From Aotearoamyces nothofagi (taxonomy: Eukaryota; Ascomycota; Leotiomycetes; Leotiales; Tympanidaceae), in the NCBI GenBank assembly GCA_015345905.1, contig JADDTR010000009.1, positions 62,001 through 126,000 of the forward strand: a stretch of 64,000 nt of DNA. Reading direction: 5' to 3'. Below the pieces are notes generated by a model, which was given only the letters and a program-made list of their open reading frames with translations, had not been told where the DNA came from and searched no databases. The position numbers were made by a program, and so were the translations under genes. Positions 12,618-24,367 of the stretch are shown here, piece after piece (the first letter of the stretch is position 1; each line of letters begins with the position of its first letter).

Positions 12618-13283
12618 TTACAAGCCGACCTGGCCACAAGCGGTCGTGATGAAGCCCATGAAGACGCCAAAAATTGGATCAAGCACGCCTCCCACTGCGC
12701 TCGCCAGACCTCCTGCAAAGCTGCACGCGCCAAAGACGCCATCGTCGACGTCGGGGTTGGAGATGGTAACTTCCATAAAGGCATGGATGTTGTTGTTGTT
12801 ATCTGGGTCCAACATGGTGACGCCGACATAATTAGTATGTGTATGGACATCGATTGAGCCTGATGCATCAACTTTCTGGCCGTCCTTTGTATTGACGCCA
12901 TAGCTGACCCATTGTTCCGTCTCCATCTGCCAGCCGGTAGCCAAGGCGGTGGTGATAGCACTGACGAGCTGATCGCGAGTTGCATCATCGGGGAAATGGC
13001 CCGAGGGCATGATAAGCAGGTCTTGAGATTCCGGCTTGGTAGCCTGGCCAGTATATTGGTCAGAGGCGATAGTGAAGCCGGTTTGGTCACAGGTCGTGTC
13101 CTGGCAGGCGGCAGAGAGCCCAGCGACAGCGTGGGGTGGGACCTTGGAGCCGTATGTTAGGATGGTATCGCCCAAGTGGACGGAGGTTTGGAAGACGGTG
13201 CGCTTTTGAAGAGGAGTGCTAATGGGGGTACCGGAGATGGCGGTGGCGAGAAGGGAAATGGCGGTGACGAGAACGGTCTTCAT
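12618..13283 (-). CDS. small secreted protein of unknown function
   Basis: Single-exon frame of 221 aa. Residues 1-19 form a clear signal peptide (MKTVLVTAISLLATAISGT), followed by a dibasic KR site near residue 28 (LQKR) that fits Kex2-type propeptide cleavage. The mature part has a close cysteine pair (ACQDTTCDQ), a histidine-containing stretch (SIDVHTHTNYVGVT), a DPDNNNN turn and a hydrophobic glycine-rich C-terminus (GGLASAVGGVLDPIFGVFMGF) that could associate with a membrane. I do not recognise the family. A TATATAA lies about 195 bp upstream on the same strand, supporting the start at 13283. Size and leader would fit a secreted effector or stress-related protein, but the sequence does not show this. 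Confidence 0.75.
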   Translation of the reverse strand: MKTVLVTAISLLATAISGTPISTPLQKRTVFQTSVHLGDTILTYGSKVPPHAVAGLSAACQDTTCDQTGFTIASDQYTGQATKPESQDLLIMPSGHFPDDATRDQLVSAITTALATGWQMETEQWVSYGVNTKDGQKVDASGSIDVHTHTNYVGVTMLDPDNNNNIHAFMEVTISNPDVDDGVFGACSFAGGLASAVGGVLDPIFGVFMGFITTACGQVGL

Positions 13284-15126
13284 ATTTGTGGCTGGTTATG
13301 AGGGTTGGAGTGTGGTGTTGGGGTTGAAAGACTGAATTTGTAAAAGTGGTTGAAGATTTTTGGGTAATAAGAAAATATGAGATGTTGTTCAACAGTAGGA
13401 TAATAGGATACTCGGATGATGAAGTGGTGAAGTGATAAGCCGATGGGGATAATGAATCGGGAGGTATAAACGGCCTCCTTATATAGAAATCCGACCTCGA
13501 ACATTTCCACCTACCCTCTGAACTTCCTGCCTACACATGATGGAAATGACTTCGCGAGTTCGAAAATAATTTGTATAATTCGGACTCCGTTTAATTGCCA
13601 AGAGTCCAGAAACAGGGAGGAAAGAATGGAAGGATTGATTCTATTGCTGGATCAAGCACGGATCTGGCCTCACTGATAGGCCAGATACCACAGCGCGTGG
13701 GAAAACAGAGACGGAGATTTTCAGCCTCACCGGACATCAGATAACTGTCGGCATATGTATGAGAGGTAAAGCAGTGACTTGCCGTGAAATACCTGAGTAT
13801 CAAGGGGGAGAATGGATAAGAGCCCCACGAGCTGAGGCTTGGCGCAGGTCCAGAGGCACAGCTACATACAAGCTAGCCGCTCAATGGCAGTGTAAGCTGT
13901 GCCTGCATGTCATTGGAGCTGTGCCGCGGATAGCGATCCTGGCCCTCGATGGGGGCTGAAGAGGCGATACCACAGGCAAGTGTGGAGTCTGCGGGTAAAG
14001 ATACCAAGAATAGGCGGAGAGCATTGTACAATACAAGTACCTTCCGTACCTAGTAGGAAGTGATTGCTGGGCGGATTCCGTGTATTCTTCATGAATCGGG
14101 TCGCGCGGCATCCTTGGGGCAGATATACTCTTTCATCCTGGCTGTGTATGCGCTGGCCTGGCTATAGTTGGAGGATTGTCGCGAGGCTTCGTCCAAGAGA
14201 TCCTAGATAGGCGGGGGCGGCTAGGGCGCTCAGCCACAGCGTCTGCTCGGTTCGCGTCTCGCAGGATTCAGATGCTTGAGCTGGCCGGATAGCCAGTCTC
14301 ATCCGCCAAAGTTCGATTATGGAAAGATGACCTGTTCCCCTTCATTAAGTGACAATTGTCTATGGGCCTTGTTATTAAGCTTAAACAGGCTTTTCCCACA
14401 GCATGTTGGGGATGAAATCACGTGGGAGGTCACATGACGTTATCTCGTGATGTCGCAGCAAAGGACGGCCAACATCATGACGTGGCACTTCTCTTACAAA
14501 CTTCTGTGTCTTATCAAAAGCACAAGCTGACCAAAGTCCCGTATGGTAAATTAAATACTAGAACAATGTACAACGACAGGCTAATTAATAATATAATTAC
14601 AGAGGATTACTAAATATTCCATTAGTTCTTCAACACCAATATAATATTATCCAATTCCGATATTGTAAGAGCACTAGTATATCAAACAACAGTTGTTTAT
14701 TTCTGCTTTAGTTGAGCTACAAATCAAGGCCTTTGTTACTCCTAGTGTACGGTAAGCTCTTAAGAATACAGATACATATTTTTTGATGTCCGATTTTCTT
14801 TGGTATATTCATTGTCACCAACTACAATAGTATTGTTGTTCATTAGTAATCGCTTCTATAATATACACGATGCTATAATTATATAGAGACATTCAAGTTC
14901 TATTTGTTTCGTCTAGTATTATTGTTATTATTTATCATATACAATGTATAGGTATCAAAACTGTCATCTATTACTGTATACTGTTCACGATTATCGAGGT
15001 TGTTCATTAGATATTTAATCCCCAGTAACTTCCCTTCCTTAATTTATCATCTCCAACAGTCTAACAACTACAACATCATCAGCAAAGTCTACCATCAGCA
15101 AAACACCAACAGCAAAACTAGCCACG
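13284..15126. other. intergenic, 1.8 kb, AT-rich right half
   Basis: Promoter sequence of the leftward secreted gene, then non-coding DNA. From about 14.55 to 15.05 kb it is strongly AT-rich with no open frame of note. Weak overlapping frames at 13591-14111 have no recognisable content. Confidence 0.5.
13479..13485 (-). promoter_or_regulatory. TATA-like element of the small secreted protein gene
   Basis: TATATAA on the minus strand, about 195 bp before the ATG at 13283, in an AT-rich leader. Assigned by position only. Confidence 0.4.
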
Positions 15127-15405
15127 ATGCCTTCAGCCTTCTTCCGGCTCTTTGGGTCCATTGCAATCAAGTGCTTCTACTTGTTAGTCTCTATCTGCAT
15201 GTGTATCAAGAACCTCTTCGTCTTTGTAGTCATCTCACCACTTCAGATCTGTTGTTTGGCCATCTTGGTGGTGCTCAGCATGATATGGAAGAAGATCCTG
15301 AAGCCCATTCTGGAAGCTGTAGCTTGCTTACTTCTCCTACTGTTCCTGCTGACCGCAGTAGTCATCGCTGCAAACCTCGGCTACAAGAAACTTCTGTCGA
15401 TGTGA
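15127..15405 (+). CDS. possible small membrane protein, 92 aa
   Basis: A short frame with start context GCCACGATG, preceded by a C/A-rich stretch rich in AACA and CAGCA that looks like a fungal 5' leader. The product is almost entirely hydrophobic, with about three membrane segments (around 4-24, 28-54 and 60-84), several cysteines and basic residues in the loops. No family recognised. The clean hydrophobic periodicity and leader argue for a gene; the small size and lack of a homologue I can name argue for caution. A longer overlapping frame (15000-15440) has no such features. Confidence 0.4.
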   Translation: MPSAFFRLFGSIAIKCFYLLVSICMCIKNLFVFVVISPLQICCLAILVVLSMIWKKILKPILEAVACLLLLLFLLTAVVIAANLGYKKLLSM

Positions 15406-16064
15406 GGTGGATTAGCTGGCCTGATAATGAAAAACAATGATCCCGAAATCTGACTTTTTGCTACGTAATTGTGACTGTGAAATGCATCAAAATGCCAGGA
15501 GTCACGTGCTTGAGATTATCCGGACACAATTAAATCTAACATGTAAACATCACTTTACAAATCGGGGTTGAAGCACATCTTACCAAGTTCTGTATTCCAG
15601 CGGCATCCTACAGTAAGCTGTTTGGAAAGAATGCTTGTACTACCTCGTCACCTCGTCTACCGGTATCGAAGTTCATTCTCGGTCGTATTCGGCTGTATCA
15701 TACTTCGATCCTTCCGTCTTGCTTATGTTTGTGCAACAAATGCCGTCATCTCGCATTGGAAAAGAGGGTTAAATTCATGACTGGAACCTCAACTGAAGTC
15801 ATTGAGTAGCAATGTCTAATTCTAACCGGGTCGTGTACGAGTAGAAACCCGAGATTTAACTTGAAAGAATATGCAAGGACGAGGAAGTAGGACATCTACC
15901 TCGTATATGTCATATCATCTCATGTTTGCCATATATTAATGACATGATTTTGGCGTTGTGTTTCATTTCCATCATATCTCTCTTGTCTAGAATATAAAAG
16001 ACTGCCATTGCCCTTTTATTTCTTTACGCAGTGCCCTTTATAAATCTCTATCTAGTCGACTATC
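15406..16064. other. intergenic
   Basis: No gene supported; a 70-codon frame at 15568-15780 has no recognisable content. The right end is the promoter of the next gene, with a TATAAAA at 15993-15999. Confidence 0.5.
15993..15999 (+). promoter_or_regulatory. TATA box of the 16.1-kb secreted protein gene
   Basis: TATAAAA 66 bp before the ATG at 16065, followed by a pyrimidine-rich stretch, a usual fungal core promoter arrangement. Confidence 0.5.
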
Positions 16065-17149
16065 ATGTATCTTCGAACCACACTCGTAGCAACTAGTCTG
16101 ATAGCAAGCTCTGTGCTTTCTTCTCCTATCAATAACCATGAGCTGACAGACCGAGCTGAGGCATCCGTTGATTGCAAGAATGTCGTGGCAATCGTCGACG
16201 CACTCGAGACTTTTAAGGCTACATCCTTCTGTTCATCTTTCCTCAGTATTGAAACCACGACGACGACATCAACTATGTGAGGAACAGATCGGAAATCGTT
16301 ACACTCGCAGAGTACTAACAAATACAGAACGACATCTAGCACGATCACTATTACTACTGGAAATACTCTGTGAGCAAAGTAAAACACCCCAACTTAAGTA
16401 GCATCTCTAACATATCACTAGGACCACGACAGTCTTCAAACCTGGAAATCCGCCAGGAGTCACCCCGCCAGCCACAACGTCAGCAGTTATAGCACGCGAC
16501 CTCAACGCCCTTCTGCTACCCAATGCTGCAACCGGACCTTCAGAAAATCCCCTTCCTAGCTATGTTGCCTCTTTTGCAAGTTCAGCTATATCCCAAGGCT
16601 GCTCTTGTCTTAGTCTCGCAACACCGGCGACAACTATATTGATGACGGCTACATCGACAACCACCCAGACTGTATGTCACCTATTCTGGTTCCATCTAAA
16701 ATTTTCGGCTGTTCATTACCCTCTACTGACATTTAGCAAATTACAAGATCGCCGCTTCTCCCTATACATCAACGATATACCCCTGCGCCGATCCTCTCCC
16801 CTCCCCTGGGCCTGCATACGGCGATGCACCCGATCCGCTTCCGCCGAGCATCCAGAGCACACAGAACAACCTCTTCTATAAAAGCACGACACCAGAGGGT
16901 GCATCCGCTAGTTCCTGCTGCAACACATGTTTGTTCGAAATCCAAAACTGCATCCAGGCGTTCTGGTACTCGTACGAGGGGTGTGTTGTCATGCAAGGCG
17001 TCAATGTCACGGGAACTGGCATTGCAAACCCGTCCACTTGTCCGCAAGGCGTTACTGAGGGGTTGACCTATGGTCCTGATACCGCGCCTGCGTTTAGGAG
17101 CACGGGGAATATTATTGGGCCTTGCGGGAGTCGGTATGATAATTTTTAA
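16065..17149 (+). CDS. secreted Ser/Thr- and Cys-containing protein of unknown function
   Basis: Four exons fit in phase (16065-16276, 16328-16369, 16422-16671, 16748-17149), giving 301 aa. A signal peptide opens the protein (MYLRTTLVATSLIASSVLSS). A threonine-rich stretch spans the first introns, then comes a conserved-looking block ending SQGCSCLS, a proline-rich linker, and a C-terminal cysteine-rich domain (SSCCNTCLFEIQNC, then WYSYEGC, TCPQG, GPCG). This pattern is common in uncharacterised secreted proteins of filamentous fungi. The last intron must use an AAG acceptor (TTACAAG at 16741-16747), because the nearer TTTAG would break the frame; that border is the least certain. Function unknown. 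Confidence 0.62.
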
Positions 17150-18556
17150 GAACTAAGAAGGTGCAATTCATGAAGGTGTTGATTTATATTGTTACATACG
17201 AGGAGTAAGAAGCTGTAAATGACTCTATCATCTGCTCTGTCAACCTGCCATTCTAAATATTATCCCAAGATTGCTTCAAGTGAAAATAGACTTGTAGAGA
17301 TAGCTTCTATAACTGATCTGCGAGGGATTGTACCAAATTATAGCATAGACGACACTTACATTAATCATTATCATAAATATTATAAGCCCGATATATAGGA
17401 GATTGCGCTCATCTATACAACTGGCCACCGCTTAATGATTCTTGGCTTTTCATTTTTAGGCCCAATTCATCATTGCTGTCATTAACCCTTTGATTTATAA
17501 CCCTAAACCAAAGGCAAATAAAATCATTAAATTGCCTCTTGCTTAGACCTAGAAGTCTCCATAAAGAACGAGCAAGGGTGGTATATTTCTAGATGAAGCC
17601 CCTCGATTGTACTGCTATATTAGCCTAGCTATCGTATATTAGTTTTGTCACTATACCCGATTGACCGCAGTTGCACTGTTGGATTTGTCAGGTCTGGCCA
17701 TATACCACGGAAAAGCAGCATACACAAGTCTAGCATTGCTTATCTACAGAACTTTTGATAATACGGTTGATACCTAGAGCCTCGTCCTCGTCTCGTTGAG
17801 GCAGTTGCCCTTGTCAGAAGTGTGGCAAGGATATAGGAGTGCCCCAAATAAGAAGAAGCCTTACTACTCTCAAGGTGCAGCTGTTCTGCGGAGAGATGGT
17901 ATCAGTTGTATGGGCACGATCGTGCAGGATGGCTGGACAGAAGAATGCCATTTTTGCTGCAATAGTATTGCTACTGCTGCAAGATGTTTCCTCGAGATTC
18001 CCACCAAAAGGAAGCTCGGTATAAGAAGAGGCAGGTGACAAACTGCCTCACACAAGTAGTTTGATACAGTAGCTATAGGACCAGAGTTGTAGCTATAAAG
18101 CCTGTTTGACGGCGATATGGTGATAAAGACCTTTGATATAAAACCGTGTAGGATTTATTTAACACTCGAGTAGGTGTCGGGTTGCGCAATCACGGCCAGG
18201 TACCAACGCTGGGAATGCGGCGCAGGCGCGAAAACAACGCATAGATCGGACCTGGGAAGCCTGGATGTCACAAGGCAGTTCGGACGGGCAGGACCAATTC
18301 TAGAGACAGGCAGTATTTGGGAATCCATACATCACAACTTCGCCATGACGTTCATGTGTCTGTAAAGAACCTCGTAATTCGCATGCGCCCGGCGCCATCC
18401 GCATCCCAGGGCATCTCAGCCTTGCGCTGCGCCGCTCAGGCGAACGAACCCGCGCCGGCTTAGCATTAGCGGCGGTGACGGAAGGCTGACAGCTCTCGCG
18501 ACTCCGACCCCAGATGTCGCTGGTTATGGGCCAACAATCAAGGACTATTGCGCAGG
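17150..18556. other. intergenic, 1.4 kb, AT-rich left part
   Basis: No gene supported. 17.2-17.7 kb is AT-rich; overlapping frames on both strands at 17796-18055 have no recognisable domain. The final 300 bp are GC-richer and should contain the promoter and leader of the RTC5-like gene. Confidence 0.45.
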
Positions 18557-20478
18557 ATGGGCCAAGCTCAGTCTGATGAAGGTGCCCGGCATGTCACGAC
18601 AGAGCAACTGAGCCGGGAATTGGTGAGCTGACTTCTGTTTCCTGACGAGCTGATAATATGCCGATATGCTGACGTCAACATCAACAGGCTCATAAATTCG
18701 CAAAGCGATGCTTCACGCCGCTCGAACTCTACTCCTTCAAAGATGTCTTTAAAAGTCTTGCTGACGATGAGGGCGGGGTCTTATATCTGAAAGAAGATAC
18801 CCTCGCGCGATTCCTCGAGATACCAGACATTCTAGGAGTGTCATCGATATTATTTCAAATGCTGTCTTACCTAGGCGCCTTTCCTTTCGGCCAGGATGCG
18901 CCTGTAGTGCTGGGCTTCGAGCAGATGATTATGGTGGTGACGATCATGACGGAAAGGTACAAGACGGTCCTGAAGAAGGGCAACAAGGACCGTACAACCC
19001 TCTTTTTTCGTAGCCTGGCGGTTTTCGATCGAAACGAAAGCCAGCATGCAGAAAAGGCCAAAGCAGAGGTAGAGCAAGAAAGAAAAGAAAACGAAGCCGC
19101 TGCTGCAGAGCCGGGTGGTGCTGCTCCTCGAAGTCATGTAGTAGGCTTTGCTGTGGATGATGCAGTAGAAGACGACGGTGACGACGATGATGATGACGAT
19201 GAGCTAGTTTTGGCGGCCCTCGAATCTCTGGATGCTATCGAGGTGTTTAAGCATGGCGATGCATCGGTCGCCCAGGCATCGATACCGTCTGACAATTTTC
19301 GAAAGCTTATCATGCTACTTCTACTCATAGCACCACTAGAATCCCAAGAACCCCTAGCAAAGCACGCAGATAGAGTCACCGGCGATAACCTCGAGGGGCT
19401 TCGCAGAACCGCTGAAAATATCCTCTCGTTGTTCGTCAATGTCGAGAAGTCTCCCGGAGTTAAAATCCATTCGTTTCATACCGTGATACCCATCTCTTTA
19501 CCCTATCTTTTTAATGGTTTCAATTCTCTCTTTGAGCACTTTTTATTTTCAAGAAACTTTGATTTCACTAAGCGGAGAGACTCTACAACCCCTGTCCCAT
19601 CTGTTGTCATACCTCAAGGAGCTGAACAGCCTCTACTTGCCCAGCAAGGAGAGATCTTGGATCTCAATGTATTATCACAATTGTCGTTCTTCATCCCGGG
19701 CTCATCCTTATTTAGACGTTTGAGGCTTCTATACTCTGGTGGTGATGCAGGGTTCTCTATGGGCAGTTTTGAAACCAAAGTACACAACTGGAGGGCTCCG
19801 ACGATCCTATTAGTCTCCGGAAACCGCATCGCAGAGCCTCCCGTGGGCGGCCAGGAGAAGGCTTTTGCAGAAACGCTTCCTCCCAAGCGCTTCCCTGACA
19901 GCAATAAATCTTCTCATGTGGTGTACGGTGTCTATCTATCACAGCCATGGCGGCAAACACACAAAGAATGTATCGGAGACACTGACACCCTCCTTTTCCA
20001 ACTGGAACCAATACACGAGGTCTTCCACGCTTCTTCAATTAATAACGATTATGTTTCTTTTGCCAAGCCGCCAGTCAGTCATGCTGGCATTGGAATTGGT
20101 AACCCTCATCCAAAGGCTAAGCCAACAGCTGGCCTTTCAACGCATGTGGCGCTTGGTGCGGTATCCTTGAGGCTTGACAGCTCATTCGAGTTCGGCGTGT
20201 TTACTCATAACTACACTTCTGGCGGCGGTGCATTCCGTAATAGTGCGACAAGGCGTTATGATTGGCAAGATCGATTTGAAATTGAAAGTCTGGAAGTCTG
20301 GGGATGCGGAGGTGATGCTGAAGCCGAACAGCAAAGGCAACGCTGGGCCTGGGAGGAAAGAGAAGCAGAGGCTAGAAGGCGGGTTAATCTTGGGACGGGT
20401 GATCGTGAGGCAGATCGTGCTCTGCTGGAAATGGCAGGAATTATTGGTGGGAATAGGAGTGGTGGGTCAATGGGCTGA
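18557..20478 (+). CDS. RTC5: TLD-domain protein, restriction of telomere capping 5 (RTC5)-like
   Basis: Two exons (18557-18622, 18688-20478; intron 65 nt, phase 0) encode 618 aa. The start gives MGQAQS, a possible N-myristoylation signal. Residues about 20-100 resemble the EF-hand-like N-terminal part of this family (CFTPLELYSFKDVF..ARFLEIP). An acidic Asp-rich linker (about 190-205) follows. The C-terminal TLDc domain covers about 300-560, with the usual blocks LLYSGGDAGFSMGSFETKV, APTILLVSG, FGVYLSQPW-like YGVYLSQPW, FQLEP, GAVSLRLDSSFEFGVFTHN and DWQDRFEIESLEVWGCGG. The yeast name comes from a telomere genetic screen; TLDc proteins in general are linked to V-ATPase and oxidative stress. 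It converges on RCF1, with about 205 bp between the stops. Confidence 0.87.
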
Positions 20479-20683
20479 TAAGGGAATATTTTTCAAAATC
20501 TTTATAAAGAGCGGTTCTGATTATGAGCGGCGTTCAAAAACTGGCATTTAGCAACTCCGAAATATTAGCAAAAATGAATGGCGTGGTTGGAGAACCATAA
20601 CAAAGACCCAATCCTCCGTGAAACCAGCGCCGGAGTAGTACCAAACACCATACCGTGATCCAATTGACATTTCCTCCTTGCTT

Positions 20684-21288
20684 TCATTTTCGGCCGTAGA
20701 CCAACTCATTCACCATCTCCAGCGTACCTTTTCTTCTTTCTTTCTCGTCGATCATCGAGCTGGCCACGTTTGAGTTATTGATGCCCCTCCTCCTATCATT
20801 CGCAGCCTTAATCGCCTTATCTTCCAAGTCTCTGGCCTCCAGCTCTCTGATCCACGCCTCGTTCTTCTCCTTGGATTTACGCTCTGCTACAACAGAATCA
20901 AACTCCTTCCTCTTCTGTCTGTCCGTCTGCCAGTACATCGAGCCTGCAATCATAGCGACTAGCGTGAAGCCCTGGGCATATATACGAGCCCGGAACATAC
21001 GGTTTGTCTTATTGTGGTCACCAGAACGAATTGATCGAGTTGCTCCAAAAAGAGCGGCGCATGTCAAGGCACATCCTAGAGTATTGTTAGCTAGTTTTAA
21101 ACGTATGATTTGTTAATCGTTCCTACCTAATGGGATCAATGGCTCTTCCTTCAATCGTCGACCGAGTTTCTCCCATCGATTTTCCTCGTAAAAGTCACTG
21201 TCGTATCATTAATACATGCATTTGTCGAGGCAAGGTGAATTACTAACGTGTCTCCGTCAAAGGACGACGGTAAAGGTTGGTCTAACAT
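20684..21288 (-). CDS. RCF1: respiratory supercomplex factor 1, HIG1 domain
   Basis: Mitochondrial inner-membrane protein that associates with cytochrome c oxidase and the III-IV supercomplexes in the family. Three exons on the minus strand (21288-21248, 21197-21127, 21075-20684) give 167 aa with clean phases. The HIG1 hallmark is split by the introns: [23 protein letters not shown], then two hydrophobic segments ([14 protein letters not shown] and [18 protein letters not shown]) around a basic loop ([12 protein letters not shown]). A charged coiled-coil-like tail follows ([19 protein letters not shown]). The length is normal for filamentous fungi. It shares a 204-bp divergent promoter with ILV1. 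Confidence 0.93.
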
Positions 21289-21492
21289 GATTTGTGTATT
21301 TTGGATTTGTTGTGCAATGGTCTCGTGAGATCAGAGCCGGACGGGAATCGTGAGGTAATTGATTTACCGGATAAAACCTACACCGCTCCGATTGACCCTT
21401 GCAACAATTTCATGATAAGGCGGAGTTGAGATTCCGATCGCAGAACCATTGCTTCTACAACGATATTTGACTCACCATTTTTTCAAGCAAAA
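21289..21492. promoter_or_regulatory. bidirectional promoter of RCF1 and ILV1
   Basis: Only 204 bp separate the two start codons, so both genes must take their core promoters from here. I found no unambiguous TATA box. Confidence 0.6.
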
Positions 21493-23239
21493 ATGGATAA
21501 CACCGCTGTGGAGGCTGTCAATGGCCATATATCACGAACTCCCAGCGTCAATGGCCTCTCATTGACCGAATATTCTGCCAATCGCTCACCGCCACGAGGT
21601 GGCAAGACCCTGAATCACAATGTGGTTCCAGATGATTATATGCTGCCAACGGGATATCCAGATGTATGCATATTCTTCTTGTCTTCACCACAAAACTAGA
21701 CTAATGTATCTGCAGTACCTACGCTTGATACTCACATCTCGAGTTTACGAAGCCGTGGAAGAAACACCTCTGACTCATGCGACAAATCTAAGCAACCGAT
21801 TAGAATGTCAGGTGTTATTGAAGAGAGAGGATTTGCAGCCAGTTTTCAGCTTCAAGTTAAGAGGCGCATATAATAAGATGGCTCATTTGGATCCTAAAAC
21901 AAGCTGGAAGGGTGTGGTAGCCTGCTCAGCAGGGAACCATGCGCAAGGTGTCGCATACTCAGCACGAATGCTAAAGATTCCTGCAACCATTGTTATGCCA
22001 GAGGGAACACCAAGCATCAAACATCTCAATGTTTCGAGGCTGGGTGGATCGGTGGTCTTGCATGGACAAGATTTTGACTCCGCAAAGGAGGAGTGCTATC
22101 GTCTTGAGAAGCTTCATGGACTTACAAACATCCCACCGTTCGATGATCCATATGTGATTGCTGGACAAGGCACGATTGGTCTGGAGCTACTGAGACAGAC
22201 CAACTTGTCAAAACTGGAAGCTATCTTCTGCTGTGTTGGAGGTGGTGGTCTGATAGCTGGCATTGGGGTATACGTAAAGCGTATAGCGCCACATGTCAAA
22301 ATCATTGGTGTCGAGACATACGATGCAAACGCAATGCTTCAATCGCTGGCAAAGGGAGAACGGGTCAGCCTCAAGAATGTTGGCCTCTTCGCTGACGGAG
22401 CGGCTGTCAAAACCGTTGGAGAAGAGACATTCCGACTTTGCCAGGAGGTTGTGGACGAGATTATCCAGGTTACGACTGATGAGACTTGCGCTGCCATCAA
22501 GGATGTCTTCGAAGACACTCGCTCTATTGTCGAACCAGCAGGAGCTTTGGCCCTTGCTGGTCTTAAGAAATACGTTGCAGCAAACCCTTCGGCCAACACA
22601 AGCAGGCAGTTAGTAGCCATTGCCTCAGGTGCGAACATGAACTTCGATCGCTTGCGCTTCGTTGCCGAGCGTGCTGCCTTGGGCGAGAAGAAGGAAGCCT
22701 TCATCAGTGTTTCCATTCCAGAACAGCCTGGGGCTTTCGCAGAGCTGATCAAGAGCATCATGCCACACCAATGCACCGAGTTCTCTTACCGATACTTCAG
22801 CGACGCAGTTGCAAATGTCTTGATCGGCATCTCCTTGACGTCACCGGCCTCGGAACGGGCAATGGAACTCCAATCTCTACTTGGGCGCATCACTGCTAGT
22901 GGCATGACCGCCACTGATCTCTCCGGCGATGAATTAGCAAAGTCACACATCCGCTACCTGGTTGGCGGCCGATCTAACGTCCCGAACGAGCGGCTCTACA
23001 TGTTTAACTTCCCCGAACGGCCGGGGGCTCTCGAGAAGTTCTTGACAACACTCAAGCCGCGATACAACATCACTCTGTTCCAGTACAGAAACGCAGGGAG
23101 CGACATTGGCAAGGTTCTCACTGGCATCAGCTGCCCAGACGAGGAGGTGCACAACTTGGAGAAGTTCCTGAAGGAGATCGGCTACCCATGGAAGGATTGT
23201 ACGAATGCCGATGTGTTCAAGACGTTTTTGAGAAGCTAG
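21493..23239 (+). CDS. ILV1: threonine deaminase (threonine ammonia-lyase), isoleucine biosynthesis
   Basis: PLP enzyme converting L-threonine to 2-oxobutanoate and ammonia, the committed step to isoleucine; mitochondrial in fungi. Two exons (21493-21663, 21716-23239; intron 52 nt, phase 0) encode 564 aa. The catalytic part has [27 protein letters not shown] with the Schiff-base lysine K104, [10 protein letters not shown], and the glycine-rich phosphate loop [13 protein letters not shown]. Two ACT-like regulatory domains follow ([19 protein letters not shown] and [20 protein letters not shown]), as expected for an isoleucine-inhibited biosynthetic enzyme. The first 55 residues are polar and not a classic mitochondrial presequence. 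No anomaly seen. Confidence 0.97.
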
Positions 23240-24367
23240 GCTAACCTTCTGGGTGGCGGGTTAGATGGCGTTCACGGTTTCAAAATTAGATGCGAAAGGT
23301 TATAGACAGAGATATCCCATTTGTGATTCGCTTGGGCATTGAAAATGGCACTTGAGAACCGTGCTACCGTATCTGTATATCTCCACGTGACCAAGCGACT
23401 AGCCCACTGATGAGAAGCTTTGGATGGGCCGTGAGGGAAAAGGGCGAGGAGGGTTAGTTTTGGTTTTGTAGAGGGGACGGCTGGGAGGCAACGCATGACC
23501 AGCGAGGAGTCGGGACAGGACAGGGCAGGACAGGGCAGGACAACGGACAGATAGACGGCGTGTGCAGGCTCCCTGGCACTGACTGGCTGAGTCACTGGAA
23601 GGCCGAACGTCGCAGCGTCGCAGCGTCGCAGCGTCACCCGCCCCGATTGCGGACGCCAGTAGGGCGGCGCTTAGCGTTCGCGTTCTCGTTCTGTCCGGCG
23701 CACCGTACGCCGTAGTAAGACCGACCGTACAAGCACAATCTGACAATCAATCAATCAATCAAGCGATCGCTTAGTCCCGCTGTTTCGACTTCCCCACCTT
23801 CTGGGCAGCATGACACGGCTGCCGTAGCCCCGTCACATTCTCTCCGCCCGCGAGCTACGTACTGTACTGTACCTGTACCTCGTGCATCCTCAAATCCTCA
23901 AATCCCCAAATCCTCGAGCTCCTCACTGCCAACCCGTGAGCTCTGTCAGAACAGGAGAGTCTCGAGTCACGCGCCCCGAGTCACGCGCCTCGAGCCGCTG
24001 ACGTCTGAGATACTTGAATGCGTCGTGTTGTCTGGGTGTAGAATTTGCAGCCGGAGAGGGTTGTCCTGCGAGTCGTAGAGGGGCTCGTTGCTATCAGGAT
24101 CTCGTATTGGCTGTGGCCATCTTTAGCTGCGAAGTGCGTGTTACAGAGTCATTCCGCCCGTGAGAGGCCCAGAACGTAGTCGGACGACCCCGAATCCTGG
24201 ACTTGGCTGAATACCTGTGTTGTGCTGCCATCTGCCGCATGCTTACTGCGCCGTCAACCACTTCTTCCAGCTCCGGGCCTTGTCCATCCGACGTACACTG
24301 CAAGAGGATAATTGTCGATCATCATGGGAAATTGATTTATGCTGCATCTTACTCTATTTGACCCGTT
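23240..24367. other. intergenic, 1.1 kb, with short tandem repeats
   Basis: No gene supported. Contains a 10-bp tandem repeat (23521-23540), an 8-bp tandem repeat (23609-23632), AATC repeats near 23743-23761 and two overlapping TACTGTAC octamers (23860-23872). Open frames at 23272-23746 run through the repeats and are not credible. Confidence 0.5.
23609..23632. repeat. 8-bp tandem repeat GTCGCAGC x3
   Basis: Three perfect head-to-tail copies of GTCGCAGC in non-coding sequence. A second repeat of CAGGGCAGGA x2 lies nearby at 23521-23540. Confidence 0.85.
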
